A stretch of 64,000 nucleotides of DNA from Ottowia oryzae (GCF_003008535.1 NZ_CP027666.1:1302001-1366000), one strand, 5' to 3'; positions 52,870 through 61,592 are shown, numbered from the stretch's first letter. Notes: generated by a model from the sequence alone, not told the origin. Numbers and translations: made by a program.

Positions 52870-53592
52870 TCAGTGCGGCGGCGTGCGCGCCAGGGCGAGG
52901 GCGGTGACGTGCGCCGCGCCCGCGCCGCGCACCGCGCGGGCCGCATCAAACAGGCTGGCGCCGGTGGTCATCACGTCGTCCACCAGGACCACGCGCCGGC
53001 CCGCCAGCTGGGTGGCCAGCAAGGGGTCGACGGCGTAGGCGCCGCGCACGTTGCGCAGGCGCTGCGCGCGGGGCAAATCGTGCTGCGGCGCGGTGTGGCG
53101 GGTGCGCAGCAGCAGGTCAAGGCGCGGTGGCAGGCGCGCCGGGGCGATCCGCTCGGCCAGCAGCTGCGCGGGGTTGTAGCCGCGCTCGGCCAGGCGCCGG
53201 TCCGACAGCGGCAGCGGGATCAGCAGGTCGGCGGCGCCCAGCGCGCTGGCCACGCCCGGCGCTGCGCCCAGCAGTGCGGCCAGCGGCGTGGCCAGGCCGG
53301 GTTCGGCGCTGAACTTGAACTGCGTGATGCGGTCTGCCCACGGCCAGGCGTAGTGCACGGCGGCCAGGCAAAGATCCAGCGGTGGCGGGTTTTTAAGGCA
53401 CGCCCCGCAAATGCGGGCGTCGCCCGTCAGCGGCAGCGCGCAGCGCTCGCACCGCGCGACCGGCTGCGCGAACCGCGCCACGCAGCGTTCGCATAGCGGC
53501 TGCGCAGGCCACGCGTGGCAAATGTGGCACTGGCTGGGCAGCGCGGCCAGCCCGCCGGGGCGAATCAGTCTGAGCAAGGGGCGCAACAACAT
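52870..53592 (-). CDS. comF: ComF family phosphoribosyltransferase-like protein
   Basis: A 240-residue ComF/GntX-type protein. The N terminus has paired Cys motifs forming a zinc ribbon (CHIC, CERC, CERC, CGAC). LIPLPLSDRRLAERGYNPAQLLAERIA is the conserved central block, and VVLVDDVMTTGASL is the PRPP-binding motif. ComF proteins take part in DNA uptake and use. It is divergent from the BioC-like gene. Confidence 0.92.
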   Translation of the reverse strand: MLLRPLLRLIRPGGLAALPSQCHICHAWPAQPLCERCVARFAQPVARCERCALPLTGDARICGACLKNPPPLDLCLAAVHYAWPWADRITQFKFSAEPGLATPLAALLGAAPGVASALGAADLLIPLPLSDRRLAERGYNPAQLLAERIAPARLPPRLDLLLRTRHTAPQHDLPRAQRLRNVRGAYAVDPLLATQLAGRRVVLVDDVMTTGASLFDAARAVRGAGAAHVTALALARTPPH

Positions 53593-53678
53593 GGGGCAGG
53601 GCGGCGTGGGCCAGGCAGGGCAGCCCCACGGCGGCGCGGGCAGTGCCGCCTCAATATACTGCGGGCGACTTGTTTGCC

Positions 53679-54599
53679 ATGCCCGCCGACCTGCCCCCCA
53701 CCCTGGATCCTGTTGCCGCCGAACGCTGGGCGGCGCGCGCGCTGACCGCCTCACCTTGGTTGCACGAGGAAGTCGCCCGCCGCATGGGCGAGCGGCTGGA
53801 CGTCATCCGCCTGCCGGTGCAGCAGTGGGCCGACTGGGAGCCGGTGCGCGGCGGCCTAGATGGCCATGCGCTGGTGGCCAAGCGCTATCCGGATGCCAAG
53901 TGTTTTTGGGTCTCGGCGCAGGCGGGATCAGCGCTGGCAGCTACTAAGAAAGAAGCAAAACCCTGGTGGCGCCGCCTGGCCAGCGGCGCGCCGCGCGAGC
54001 GTGTCGAGCACGTGCTGGCACCGCCCGACGCCAGCGTGCAGCTGGTCTGGGGCAACATGTTGGCGCACCACGTCGCCGCGCCCCAGGCGCTGCTGGCCGC
54101 GTGGCACCGCGCGCTGGCGGTGGACGGCTTCGTCATGTTCTCCTGCCTGGGGCCGGACACGCTCAAGCAATTGCGCGCGCTGTACGGCCGCTTGGGTTGG
54201 CCCGCGCCTGCCCACGAATTCACCGACATGCACGACTGGGGCGACCAGCTCGTCGCCGCGGGCTTTGCCGAGCCGGTGATGGACATGGAAACGCTGACGC
54301 TGCAGTTTGAATCGCCCGAACGCCTGCTGGCCGAGCTGCGCGAACTGGGGCGCAACCTGGCGGTGGGCCGATTTGGTGCATTGCGCGGGCGCGACTGGCG
54401 CGCGCGCCTGCTGGCCGAGCTGGACCAGGGGCTGCGCCAGCCCGCGCCCGGCGGGCCGCTGACGCTCACGTTCGAGGTGATTTACGGCCACGCGCTCAAG
54501 CCCGCGCCGCGCCACGCGGTGGCTGGCCAAACCCACATTGCCCTGGACGACATGCGGGCGTCGTTGCGCACGCGACAACAAAATTCGCGCAGAAGTTGA
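53679..54599 (+). CDS. BioC-like SAM-dependent methyltransferase family protein with degenerate SAM motif
   Basis: A 306-residue protein. RWAARALTASPWLHEEVARRMGERLD resembles the start of Burkholderiales BioC-like proteins, and MFSCLGPDTLKQLRALY, HEFTDMHDWGDQLVAAGFAEPVMDMETLTL and the C-terminal LTLTFEVIYGHA match BioC. The glycine-rich motif I (normally DLGCGTG) is not visible, so SAM binding is doubtful and the protein may be a paralogue rather than the malonyl-ACP methyltransferase of biotin synthesis. ATG 53679 is used; GTG 53643 is in frame. TATACT at 53655-53660 is a candidate -10. A dispersed repeat lies in frame near residue 85. Confidence 0.72.
   Translation: MPADLPPTLDPVAAERWAARALTASPWLHEEVARRMGERLDVIRLPVQQWADWEPVRGGLDGHALVAKRYPDAKCFWVSAQAGSALAATKKEAKPWWRRLASGAPRERVEHVLAPPDASVQLVWGNMLAHHVAAPQALLAAWHRALAVDGFVMFSCLGPDTLKQLRALYGRLGWPAPAHEFTDMHDWGDQLVAAGFAEPVMDMETLTLQFESPERLLAELRELGRNLAVGRFGALRGRDWRARLLAELDQGLRQPAPGGPLTLTFEVIYGHALKPAPRHAVAGQTHIALDDMRASLRTRQQNSRRS
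53914..53960. repeat. Dispersed palindromic repeat, copy 16, inside the BioC-like gene
   Basis: GGCGCAGGCGGGATCAGCGC, then TGGCAGCTACTAAGAAAGAAGCAAA: a right half with the conserved GCGCTGGCAGCTA and an A-rich tail; the left arm is shortened. It encodes AGSALAATKKEAK in frame. Confidence 0.6.
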
Positions 54600-54686
54600 G
54601 ATTTATCAAACCCCTGAGGGGAGTCGGTTAAACTCATTTGCAAGAGCGTGAAGCGGTTCACGCAGCGGTTGGCCCAGGAGGTCGCC

Positions 54687-55202
54687 ATGCACGGTTCGTC
54701 GACATTCCGGTTCGCTCATGTCAGCGGTCAGGCGCTGGCGTGGCGACTGCGGCGCAACTGCAGCGTGACACCGGGGCAGCTGGGGTCTTTCTACGCATCG
54801 GTGTGCGTGGTGTCGGCGGTGGTGGGCTTGGTGTTCTGGCTCATGGGCGCGCGCCTTGTGATGGCGTTTGCCGGGCTGGAATTGCTGGCGCTGGGCGCGG
54901 CCATCCTGTCGTATGCCAGGCACGCCACCGACGGCGAAACCGTGTGGTTGACGGATGGCCGGCTGATCGTCGAGCAAGACCGCGCAGGCCGCAGCGAACG
55001 CATCGAATTTGCCAGTGCTTTTGTGCAGGTTCGTGTAGGGATGGGAGGCAGCGCGCTGATCGATATCGGCGCGCACGGCCGCAGGGTTGAAGTGGGTCGC
55101 CACGTGCGCCCGGAATGGCGAAAAGCACTGGCGGGAGAGATGCGCTGGGCACTGCGTACACGTGGCGCGGGGCTCGGTGCAGACCGGGAAGTGGTTGAGT
55201 GA
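54687..55202 (+). CDS. DUF2244 family membrane protein
   Basis: A 171-residue protein with two adjacent hydrophobic segments (FYASVCVVSAVVGLVFWL and LVMAFAGLELLALGAAIL). The LRRNCSVTPGQL start and the segment WRKALAGEMRWAL fit DUF2244. It directly precedes coxB, a conserved position in Burkholderiales, so a role in oxidase biogenesis is plausible but unproven. AGGAG lies 6 bases before ATG 54687. GTG 54648 is an alternative. Confidence 0.85.
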   Translation: MHGSSTFRFAHVSGQALAWRLRRNCSVTPGQLGSFYASVCVVSAVVGLVFWLMGARLVMAFAGLELLALGAAILSYARHATDGETVWLTDGRLIVEQDRAGRSERIEFASAFVQVRVGMGGSALIDIGAHGRRVEVGRHVRPEWRKALAGEMRWALRTRGAGLGADREVVE

Positions 55203-55224
55203 GGCACTGAGGAACGTGAGCACG

Positions 55225-56823
55225 ATGAAGAGCATTTCAAAAAGGCTGGCTGGCGTTTCGCGCCACGCGGCCATCTGGACAGCGGCTTTGACCGCCACTG
55301 GCGCCTTCGCGTCGCGCGTGGAAGATCTGCCGGGCGGCCCGGCCGTCCATCAGCTCAACCTGCCACCGCCGGCCACGCGCATCGCCGCAGCCCAGGCCGA
55401 TCTGCACTGGATGATGCTGATCATCTGCTCGATCATTCTGGTCTCGGTGTTCGGGGTGATGTTCTATTCGATCTGGAAGCACCGCAAATCGCAGGGCGCC
55501 AAGTCGGCCACCTTCCATGAATCGGTCACGGTCGAAGTGCTGTGGACCATCGTGCCCTTCCTGATTGTGATAGGCATGGCGCTGCCCGCCACCAAGGTGG
55601 TGGTTGCGCAGAAAGACACCTCCAACGCCGACCTGACCATCAAGGCCACGGGTTACCAGTGGAAGTGGGGCTACGACTACCTGAGTGGTGAAGGCGAAGG
55701 CATCGCCTTCCTGTCCACCCTGGACCCGGCGCAGCGCGCCATGTCCGACGCCGGCAAGCCCGAAGGCAACGACTACCTGCTGCGGGTGGACCACCCGCTG
55801 GTGGTGCCCGTCGACAAGAAGGTGCGCATCATCACCACCGCCAACGACGTGATCCACTCTTGGATGGTGCCGTACTTTGGCGTCAAGCAGGATGCGATCC
55901 CCGGCTTCGTGCGCGACACCTGGTTCCGCGCCGAGAAAGTGGGCGACTTCTACGGCCAATGCGCCGAGCTGTGCGGCAAAGAACACGCCTACATGCCCAT
56001 CCATGTGAAGGTGCTTTCGCAAGCCGACTACACCGCCTGGGTCGATGCCGAGAAGAAACGCCTGGCCGCGCTGGCCGATGACCCCAACAAAGTCTGGACG
56101 ATGCCCGAGCTGATGGCGCGCGGTGAGAAGGTCTATGCCGCGAACTGCGCAGCCTGCCACCTGCCCACCGGCAAGGGTGCCGGCCCGATCAAGCCCCTGG
56201 ACGGCAGCGCGATTGTGCAAGGCCCCTTGGGCGAGCAAATGCACGTGGTGCTGGAAGGCCGCAACAACGGTGCCATGCCGTCATGGAAGCAGCTTTCGGA
56301 CACCGAGCTGGCCGCCGTGGTCACCTTCACCAAAAACCATTGGGGCAACCACACGGGCCAATTGGTGCAGCCTGCGCAGTTCAAGGCCGCGCGCGCCGGC
56401 GAGTTTCCGGCTGGCGGCATTCCCGCGGCCAATCCTGGTGCCACGCCTGCGCCCGCACCGGCGGCTGCCGCATCCGCGCCCAGCACCGCAGCTGCGCCTG
56501 CGGCCGGTATGCCTTACCAGGTTTTCTTCGCGACGGGCAAGAGCGAATTGGACGCGGAATCCACGGCCACGCTGAAGGCCGCCGTCGAATACCTCAAGGC
56601 ACACCCTGACGTGAAGATCGCGCTGTCTGGCTTTGTGGATTCCACGGGCAATGCAGATGCCAACGGCGAGTTGGCGAAGAACCGTGCCACCGCCGTGCGA
56701 GGCGCGCTGGAGGCGGGTGGAGTGGCGGGCAACCGCATCGACATGCGCAAGCCGGAAGTCATCACGGCCGCGCAGGGCGCCGATCGCGAAGGTCGCCGCG
56801 TGGACATCGTCGCCGCTCAATGA
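55225..56823 (+). CDS. coxB: Cytochrome c oxidase subunit II with cytochrome c and OmpA-like domains
   Basis: A 532-residue subunit II. After the signal region come two membrane helices and the cupredoxin domain with the CuA ligands (His near residue 211 in HSWMVPYFG, and CAELC with H and M following). A covalent heme motif CAACH starts at residue 308, making it a caa3-type subunit. A Pro/Ala-rich linker leads to an OmpA-like domain (residues 429-532) with [11 protein letters not shown] and [16 protein letters not shown], the peptidoglycan-binding pattern. ATG 55225 is used. First core subunit gene of the oxidase locus. Confidence 0.94.
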   Translation: MKSISKRLAGVSRHAAIWTAALTATGAFASRVEDLPGGPAVHQLNLPPPATRIAAAQADLHWMMLIICSIILVSVFGVMFYSIWKHRKSQGAKSATFHESVTVEVLWTIVPFLIVIGMALPATKVVVAQKDTSNADLTIKATGYQWKWGYDYLSGEGEGIAFLSTLDPAQRAMSDAGKPEGNDYLLRVDHPLVVPVDKKVRIITTANDVIHSWMVPYFGVKQDAIPGFVRDTWFRAEKVGDFYGQCAELCGKEHAYMPIHVKVLSQADYTAWVDAEKKRLAALADDPNKVWTMPELMARGEKVYAANCAACHLPTGKGAGPIKPLDGSAIVQGPLGEQMHVVLEGRNNGAMPSWKQLSDTELAAVVTFTKNHWGNHTGQLVQPAQFKAARAGEFPAGGIPAANPGATPAPAPAAAASAPSTAAAPAAGMPYQVFFATGKSELDAESTATLKAAVEYLKAHPDVKIALSGFVDSTGNADANGELAKNRATAVRGALEAGGVAGNRIDMRKPEVITAAQGADREGRRVDIVAAQ

Positions 56824-56863
56824 GCAGTGGCAGCATCCTGACAGTATTGACCTGGAATTCCCC

Positions 56864-58504
56864 ATGAGCGCCGTACTCCCTCCTTCCCACGCCGCAGGTC
56901 ATCACGACCACGCGCACGATCATCACGACGAGCACCACGTGCCCACCGGTTGGCGCCGCTGGGTGTTCGCCACCAACCACAAAGACATCGGCACGCTGTA
57001 CCTGCTGTTCTCGTTCACCATGCTGATGGTGGGCGGGGTGCTGGCGCTGATGATCCGTGCCGAGCTGTTCCAGCCGGGCCTGCAACTGGTCAACCCGGAG
57101 CTGTTCAACCAGCTGACCACCATGCACGGGCTGATCATGGTGTTCGGCGCCATCATGCCGGCCTTCGTCGGCTTTGCGAACTGGATGATTCCGCTGCAGA
57201 TCGGCGCATCCGACATGGCGTTCGCGCGCATGAACAACTTCAGCTTCTGGCTGCTGATTCCGGCAGGCCTGATGCTGGTGGGTTCGTTCTTCATGCCCGG
57301 CGGCGCACCCGCGGCCGGCTGGACGCTGTATGCGCCGCTCACGCTGCAGATGGGCCCGTCGATGGATGCGGGCATCTTCGCCATGCACATCATGGGCGCA
57401 TCGTCCATCATGGGTGCGATCAACATCATCGTCACCATCCTCAACATGCGCGCCCCGGGGCTCACGCTGATGAAGATGTCGATGTTCTGCTGGACCTGGC
57501 TGATCACCGCCTACCTGCTGATCGCGGTGATGCCGGTGCTGGCGGGCGCCATCACCATGACGCTGACCGATCGCCACTTTGGCACCAGCTTCTTCAACCC
57601 CGCCGGCGGCGGTGACCCGGTCATGTACCAGCACATCTTCTGGTTCTTCGGTCACCCCGAGGTGTACATCATGATCTTGCCGGCCTTCGGCATCATCAGC
57701 CAGGTGGTTCCGGCTTTCGCGCGCAAGCGCCTGTTTGGCTACGCGTCCATGGTGTACGCCACGTCGGCCATCGCCATCCTGTCGTTCATCGTGTGGGCAC
57801 ACCACATGTTCACCACGGGCATGCCGGTTACGGGCCAGCTGTTCTTCATGTACGCGACCATGCTGATCGCCGTGCCCACGGCCGTGAAGATCTTCAACTG
57901 GATCGCCACCATGTGGCGCGGCTCGATGACCTTCGAGACGCCCATGCTGTTCGCCGTCGGCTTCATCTTCGTGTTCACCATCGGCGGTTTCACGGGCCTG
58001 ATTCCCGCCGTTGCGCCGATCGACACGCAGATTCAAGACACGTACTACATCGTTGCCCACTTCCACTACGTGCTGGTGGCTGGCTCGCTGTTCGCGATGT
58101 TCTCGGGCTTCTATTACTGGGTGCCCAAGTGGACCGGCGTGATGTACAACGAAACGCGCGGCCGCATCCACTTCTGGTGGTCGATCATCTCGTTCAACGT
58201 CACCTTCTTCCCGATGCACTTCCTGGGGCTGGCTGGCATGCCGCGTCGCTATGCCGACTACCCCATGCAGTTCGCCGACTTCAACATGATCGCGTCGGTA
58301 GGGGCCTTCTTCTTCGGGTTCGCGCAGGTGTATTTCTTCCTGTTCGTCGTGCTGCCCTGCATGCGAGGCAAGGGCGAGAAAGCCCCGCAAAAACCGTGGG
58401 AAGGCGCCGAGGGCCTGGAATGGGAAGTGCCGTCGCCCGCGCCCTTCCACACCTTCGAAACGCCGCCCAAGCTGGATGCCTCGGGCACCCGCGTGATTGG
58501 CTGA
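56864..58504 (+). CDS. ctaD: Cytochrome c oxidase subunit I
   Basis: A 546-residue heme-copper oxidase subunit I with 12 helices. The N terminus is His-rich ([13 protein letters not shown]). Key residues: low-spin heme His in [11 protein letters not shown], the CuB site [14 protein letters not shown] with the cross-linked His-Tyr, the HH pair in [10 protein letters not shown], and VAHFHYVL binding both hemes. These identify an A-family aa3/caa3 enzyme that pumps protons. It lies 40 bases past coxB. Confidence 0.97.
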   Translation: MSAVLPPSHAAGHHDHAHDHHDEHHVPTGWRRWVFATNHKDIGTLYLLFSFTMLMVGGVLALMIRAELFQPGLQLVNPELFNQLTTMHGLIMVFGAIMPAFVGFANWMIPLQIGASDMAFARMNNFSFWLLIPAGLMLVGSFFMPGGAPAAGWTLYAPLTLQMGPSMDAGIFAMHIMGASSIMGAINIIVTILNMRAPGLTLMKMSMFCWTWLITAYLLIAVMPVLAGAITMTLTDRHFGTSFFNPAGGGDPVMYQHIFWFFGHPEVYIMILPAFGIISQVVPAFARKRLFGYASMVYATSAIAILSFIVWAHHMFTTGMPVTGQLFFMYATMLIAVPTAVKIFNWIATMWRGSMTFETPMLFAVGFIFVFTIGGFTGLIPAVAPIDTQIQDTYYIVAHFHYVLVAGSLFAMFSGFYYWVPKWTGVMYNETRGRIHFWWSIISFNVTFFPMHFLGLAGMPRRYADYPMQFADFNMIASVGAFFFGFAQVYFFLFVVLPCMRGKGEKAPQKPWEGAEGLEWEVPSPAPFHTFETPPKLDASGTRVIG

Positions 58505-58537
58505 TCGGATGTTGCACCTGCCTCGGGTTAACCACGC

Positions 58538-58651
58538 ATGATCACGACCGAACAAAAGAAGCGCAACACGCGGTTGGGCCTGATTCTGGCCACCGTCGCG
58601 CTGGTGTTTTTCGTGGGCTTCATGGTCCGCATGGTTGTTCTGGGCGGATAA
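58538..58651 (+). CDS. Cytochrome oxidase small assembly peptide (37 residues)
   Basis: A 37-residue single-pass membrane peptide starting at ATG 58538, with the N-terminal MITTEQKKRNTRLGLILA and a helix ending FMVRMVVLGG. This short family sits between ctaD and ctaG in Burkholderiales and is annotated as a small assembly protein; its biochemical role is unclear. It is often missed by gene finders because of size. Position and composition support it being real. Confidence 0.82.
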   Translation: MITTEQKKRNTRLGLILATVALVFFVGFMVRMVVLGG

Positions 58652-58664
58652 GGGCGCCTTGGCC

Positions 58665-59285
58665 ATGGCACTTCGCAGCGAAAACGTGAAGATGGTGGGC
58701 AAGCTGGCCGTGATCACGGTCGGCATGTTCGCCTTTGGCTACGCGTTGATTCCCTTGTACCGCGCCATTTGTGAGGCCACCGGCATCAACATCCTGTCGA
58801 TCACCGAAAAGCAGGTGCCGGGGAACGGCCTGACGGGCGCCGCCGCGGCGCGCAGTGCCAACACGCAGATCGACAAGACGCGCACCATCACGGTGGAGTT
58901 CGACGCCAACTCGCGTGGCCCCTGGCGCTTTGCGCCCGCGCAGCGCTCCATCCAGGTGCACCCGGGCGAGCTGGCCACCGTGATGTACGAATTCCAGAAC
59001 GTGCAAAGCCGCACCATGTCGGCCCAGGCCATTCCCAGCTATGCGCCGCGCCAGGCCGCGCCGCATTTCAATAAGCTGGAGTGTTTCTGCTTTAACCAGT
59101 ACACGCTGGCGCCGGGCGAAAAGAAAGACTGGCCGGTGGCCTTCGTCATCGACCCGCGCATCCCCAAGGATGTGACCACCATCACCTTGTCCTACACCTT
59201 CTTTGAGGTGGGCGGCAAGACGCCGGCCGCGCCGGTCACCAGTGCGGCGCGCGCTGCGCCATCCACTGCGGGAGCGGGCGCATGA
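58665..59285 (+). CDS. ctaG: Cytochrome c oxidase assembly protein CtaG (Cox11-type copper chaperone)
   Basis: A 206-residue Cox11 family protein that loads CuB. A single N-terminal helix (LAVITVGMFAFGYALIPLYRAICEATG) anchors a periplasmic immunoglobulin-like domain containing the copper-binding FNKLECFCFNQYTL (CFC pair). An Ala/Pro tail of about 20 residues ends it. ATG 58665 is used. The stop overlaps the next start (ATGA). Confidence 0.95.
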   Translation: MALRSENVKMVGKLAVITVGMFAFGYALIPLYRAICEATGINILSITEKQVPGNGLTGAAAARSANTQIDKTRTITVEFDANSRGPWRFAPAQRSIQVHPGELATVMYEFQNVQSRTMSAQAIPSYAPRQAAPHFNKLECFCFNQYTLAPGEKKDWPVAFVIDPRIPKDVTTITLSYTFFEVGGKTPAAPVTSAARAAPSTAGAGA

Positions 59286-59536
59286 GCGCGCCATCGCCCG
59301 AAACCAACGCCGAAGGCGCCGCGCCCGTGGCCGCCAAGCCTTCGTTCTGGCGCTCGATGCGCATGGTCGCCTGGGGGTTTCTGGGGGTGCGCAAGCGCAG
59401 CGGCTACCAGCAGGATCTGGCCCAGGTCAGCCCCCTGCACGTCGTGATCGCGGGGCTGATCGCGCTGGCGGTGTTCATCGGCGTGCTGTTGCTGGTGGTG
59501 CGCTGGGCTGTGGCCAGCGGATCCACGGGTTTTTGA
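59282..59536 (+). CDS. DUF2970 family small membrane protein
   Basis: An 84-residue protein with one C-terminal helix (HVVIAGLIALAVFIGVLLLVV). SMRMVAWGFLGVRKRSGYQQDLAQVSPLHV is the DUF2970 hallmark. It overlaps ctaG by 4 bases and is a regular member of betaproteobacterial cox loci. Role unknown. Confidence 0.9.
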   Translation: MSAPSPETNAEGAAPVAAKPSFWRSMRMVAWGFLGVRKRSGYQQDLAQVSPLHVVIAGLIALAVFIGVLLLVVRWAVASGSTGF

Positions 59537-59544
59537 TTACGGTT

Positions 59545-59606
59545 TTATAAGTGAAATTGATTGCTGGCGCCCGTCACACAAGCGTAAGCAGCTATAAATT
59601 AGAGAG
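59545..59606. repeat. Dispersed palindromic repeat, copy 17, upstream of ctaE
   Basis: TTTTATAAGTGAAATTGATTGCTGG, then CGCCCGTCACACAAGCGTAAGCAGCTATAAATTAGAG. A degenerate copy that fills the DUF2970-ctaE gap just ahead of the ctaE ribosome binding site. Confidence 0.55.
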
Positions 59607-59624
59607 CACAGGAGTGAAGTGAAC

Positions 59625-60506
59625 ATGTCGAGCACCGTCCACGGCAAGGCGCCGTACTACTTCGTTCCGGGCGAATCCCGGCACCCTGTGATGGCGTCCA
59701 TCGGGCTGTTCTTTGTCATCCTGGGCGCGTCGCAGTGGGTGAATGGCTCGCACTGGGCGCCCTACGTGTTCTTTGCCGGGCTGGCATGGTGGCTGGTGGT
59801 GCTGTACCAGTGGTTCAGCGACGCCGTGCGCGAGAGCGAAAGCGGGCTGTACGGTCGCAAGATCGACCTGTCCTACCGCTGGAGCATGAGCTGGTTCATC
59901 TTCTCCGAGGTGATGTTCTTCGGCGCGTTCTTCACCGCGCTGTGGTGGGCGCGCTCGCACTCGGTGCCCACGCTGGGCAGCCTGGACAACGCGCTGCTGT
60001 GGCCCGACTTCAAGGCCGTGTGGCCCAGCTCGGTGCCCGGCGCCACCGCGTCGCCCGGCGGCATCGTCGAGCCCTTCCAGACCATGGGCCCGTTCTGGCT
60101 GCCCACCATCAACACGGCGCTGCTGCTGACTTCCGGCGTGACGCTGACGATCGCGCACCACGCCCTGCAGGCGGCACACCGCGCGCGCTGCATCGCCTTC
60201 ATGTGGATCACGGTGCTGCTGGGCGTCACCTTCCTGTTCGTGCAGGGCTACGAGTATTACCACGCCTACACCGAGCTGAACCTGAAGCTCAGCTCTGGCG
60301 TGTTCGGCTCCACGTTCTTCATGCTAACGGGCTTTCACGGTCTGCACGTGTTTGTGGGCATGCTGATGTTGCTGTTCATCACGCTGCGCCTGATGAAGGG
60401 CCACTTCACGCCCGAGCGGCATTTCGGCTTTGAAGGCGCCGCCTGGTACTGGCACTTTGTGGACGTGGTGTGGCTGGGCCTGTACATCCTGGTGTACTGG
60501 ATGTGA
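59625..60506 (+). CDS. ctaE: Cytochrome c oxidase subunit III
   Basis: A 293-residue, seven-helix subunit III. WFIFSEVMFFGAFF, TMGPFWLPTINTALLLTSG and FHGLHVFVGMLML, ending YWHFVDVVWLGLYILVYW, are conserved (HF-VD-VW motif). GGAG lies upstream of ATG 59625. A bidirectional terminator follows. Confidence 0.96.
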   Translation: MSSTVHGKAPYYFVPGESRHPVMASIGLFFVILGASQWVNGSHWAPYVFFAGLAWWLVVLYQWFSDAVRESESGLYGRKIDLSYRWSMSWFIFSEVMFFGAFFTALWWARSHSVPTLGSLDNALLWPDFKAVWPSSVPGATASPGGIVEPFQTMGPFWLPTINTALLLTSGVTLTIAHHALQAAHRARCIAFMWITVLLGVTFLFVQGYEYYHAYTELNLKLSSGVFGSTFFMLTGFHGLHVFVGMLMLLFITLRLMKGHFTPERHFGFEGAAWYWHFVDVVWLGLYILVYWM

Positions 60507-60538
60507 TGCGGCTTGGGTGGCCCATCGGTGGCACACTT

Positions 60539-60566
60539 AAAAAGAGCGCCACACGGCGCTCTTTTT
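60539..60566. terminator. Bidirectional rho-independent terminator
   Basis: AAAAAGAGCGCC and GGCGCTCTTTTT are perfect 12-base arms with an ACAC loop, having A- and T-runs on both sides. It lies between the convergent ctaE and DUF2909 genes. Confidence 0.88.
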
Positions 60567-60612
60567 GCTTGCCAGCGCCCGTGCCACCAGCGCTGGCTGC
60601 TATTAATTTTGA
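60567..60612. repeat. Dispersed palindromic repeat, copy 18, at the DUF2909 stop
   Basis: GCTTGCCAGCGCCCGTGCCA, then CCAGCGCTGGCTGCTATTAATTTT. The TTA that gives the reverse-strand DUF2909 stop codon (60603-60605) lies in the repeat's right flank. Confidence 0.7.
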
Positions 60613-60836
60613 GGCAGGCCTGAAGGTTGGATGTAGCCCAACTTCCACGCCACCAGAATGCAGATGAACAGCACCACCGACAGCCCCACCCGCATGGCCA
60701 GCGCCCGCACCATGTTGGACGCGCGCTTGGGGTCGTCCGGCTGGCCCGGCTGCCCGCCCTTCATCATGAAGAACAGGGCCGAGGCCAGGCTGGCGATGAT
60801 GCCGATGAACGCGACCCCGATCAGTACCTGTTTCAT
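60603..60836 (-). CDS. DUF2909 family twin-helix membrane protein
   Basis: A 77-residue protein with two membrane helices (LIGVAFIGIIASLASALFFMM and VGLSVVLFICILVAW) separated by GGQPGQPDDPKRASNMVRALAMR. This is the DUF2909 pattern, found in cox loci of Betaproteobacteria. Its start is only 15 bases from the divergent SURF1 start, so the promoters must overlap coding DNA. The stop codon comes from a dispersed repeat. Confidence 0.88.
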   Translation of the reverse strand: MKQVLIGVAFIGIIASLASALFFMMKGGQPGQPDDPKRASNMVRALAMRVGLSVVLFICILVAWKLGYIQPSGLPQN

Positions 60837-60851
60837 GGAGCACATTATCCC

Positions 60852-61592
60852 GTGACCAGCTCAACCTATGGGTGGCGCAGGGCGCTGATTGCCCTTGCCG
60901 CAGGCGTGGGCATCGCGCTGACGTTTTCGCTGGGCCGCTGGCAGCTGTCGCGCGCCGACGAGAAGATCGCCTTGCAGGCCGCGCTGCAGGCGCGCGAAAA
61001 CCTGCCGCCCGTCCCAGCCACCCAGGTGGCCGGCGCTACCGCGCCGGAGCAGGTGGCGCCGCTGCTACACCGCGAAGCCACGCTGACGGGCGAATGGCTG
61101 CCCGCGCAAACCGTGTTCTTGGACAACCGGCCCATGGCCGGTCGCGCAGGTTTCTACGTGCTGACGCCGCTGCGCCTGGCGGGCAGCTCTGCCGTTGTGC
61201 TGGTGCTGCGCGGCTGGGCGCCGCGCAACTTTCAGCAGCGCGATGCGCTGCCGCCCGTCGCCACGCCGCAAGGCCCGGTCAGCGCCACCGGCCGGCTGGC
61301 AGACCGGGTGCCGGCGGCCTTTTCCCTAGGGCGCGATGCGGCCGGGCGAATCCGGCAAAATCTGGCGCTGGACGCCTTTAGCGCCGAAACCGGCCTGCCG
61401 CTGGCCCACGTGGTCCTGCAGCAGACCGGCCCCGCCTCCGATGGCTTGCTGCGCGACTGGCCGCCGCCGGCCACCGGCGTCGACAAGCACTACGGTTACG
61501 CTTTCCAATGGTTCGGGCTGTGCGCGCTCATCGCCCTGCTTTTTATCTGGTTCCAAGTTGCCCGACCTTTCCTCCGTTCCTCCCGATCCTGA
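60852..61592 (+). CDS. SURF1 family oxidase assembly protein
   Basis: A 246-residue protein with helices at both ends (LIALAAGVGIALTFSLGRWQL and FGLCALIALLFIWFQ). SLGRWQLSRADEK, VFLDNRPMAGRAGFYVLTPL, VLRGWAPRN and HYGYAFQWFGL are SURF1/Shy1 signatures. It helps insert heme a. Start GTG 60852 has no ribosome binding site; CATTAT a few bases upstream could be a -10 for a leaderless message. Confidence 0.93.
   Translation: MTSSTYGWRRALIALAAGVGIALTFSLGRWQLSRADEKIALQAALQARENLPPVPATQVAGATAPEQVAPLLHREATLTGEWLPAQTVFLDNRPMAGRAGFYVLTPLRLAGSSAVVLVLRGWAPRNFQQRDALPPVATPQGPVSATGRLADRVPAAFSLGRDAAGRIRQNLALDAFSAETGLPLAHVVLQQTGPASDGLLRDWPPPATGVDKHYGYAFQWFGLCALIALLFIWFQVARPFLRSSRS

Noticed and set aside
56864..56940. 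His-rich N terminus of CtaD considered as a separate metal-binding peptide
   Set aside because: It is in frame with ctaD, and His-rich N termini are common in this subunit.
56762..58726. 654-codon reverse ORF opposite ctaD
   Set aside because: Antisense shadow of a highly conserved oxidase gene, dominated by His, Arg and Gln.
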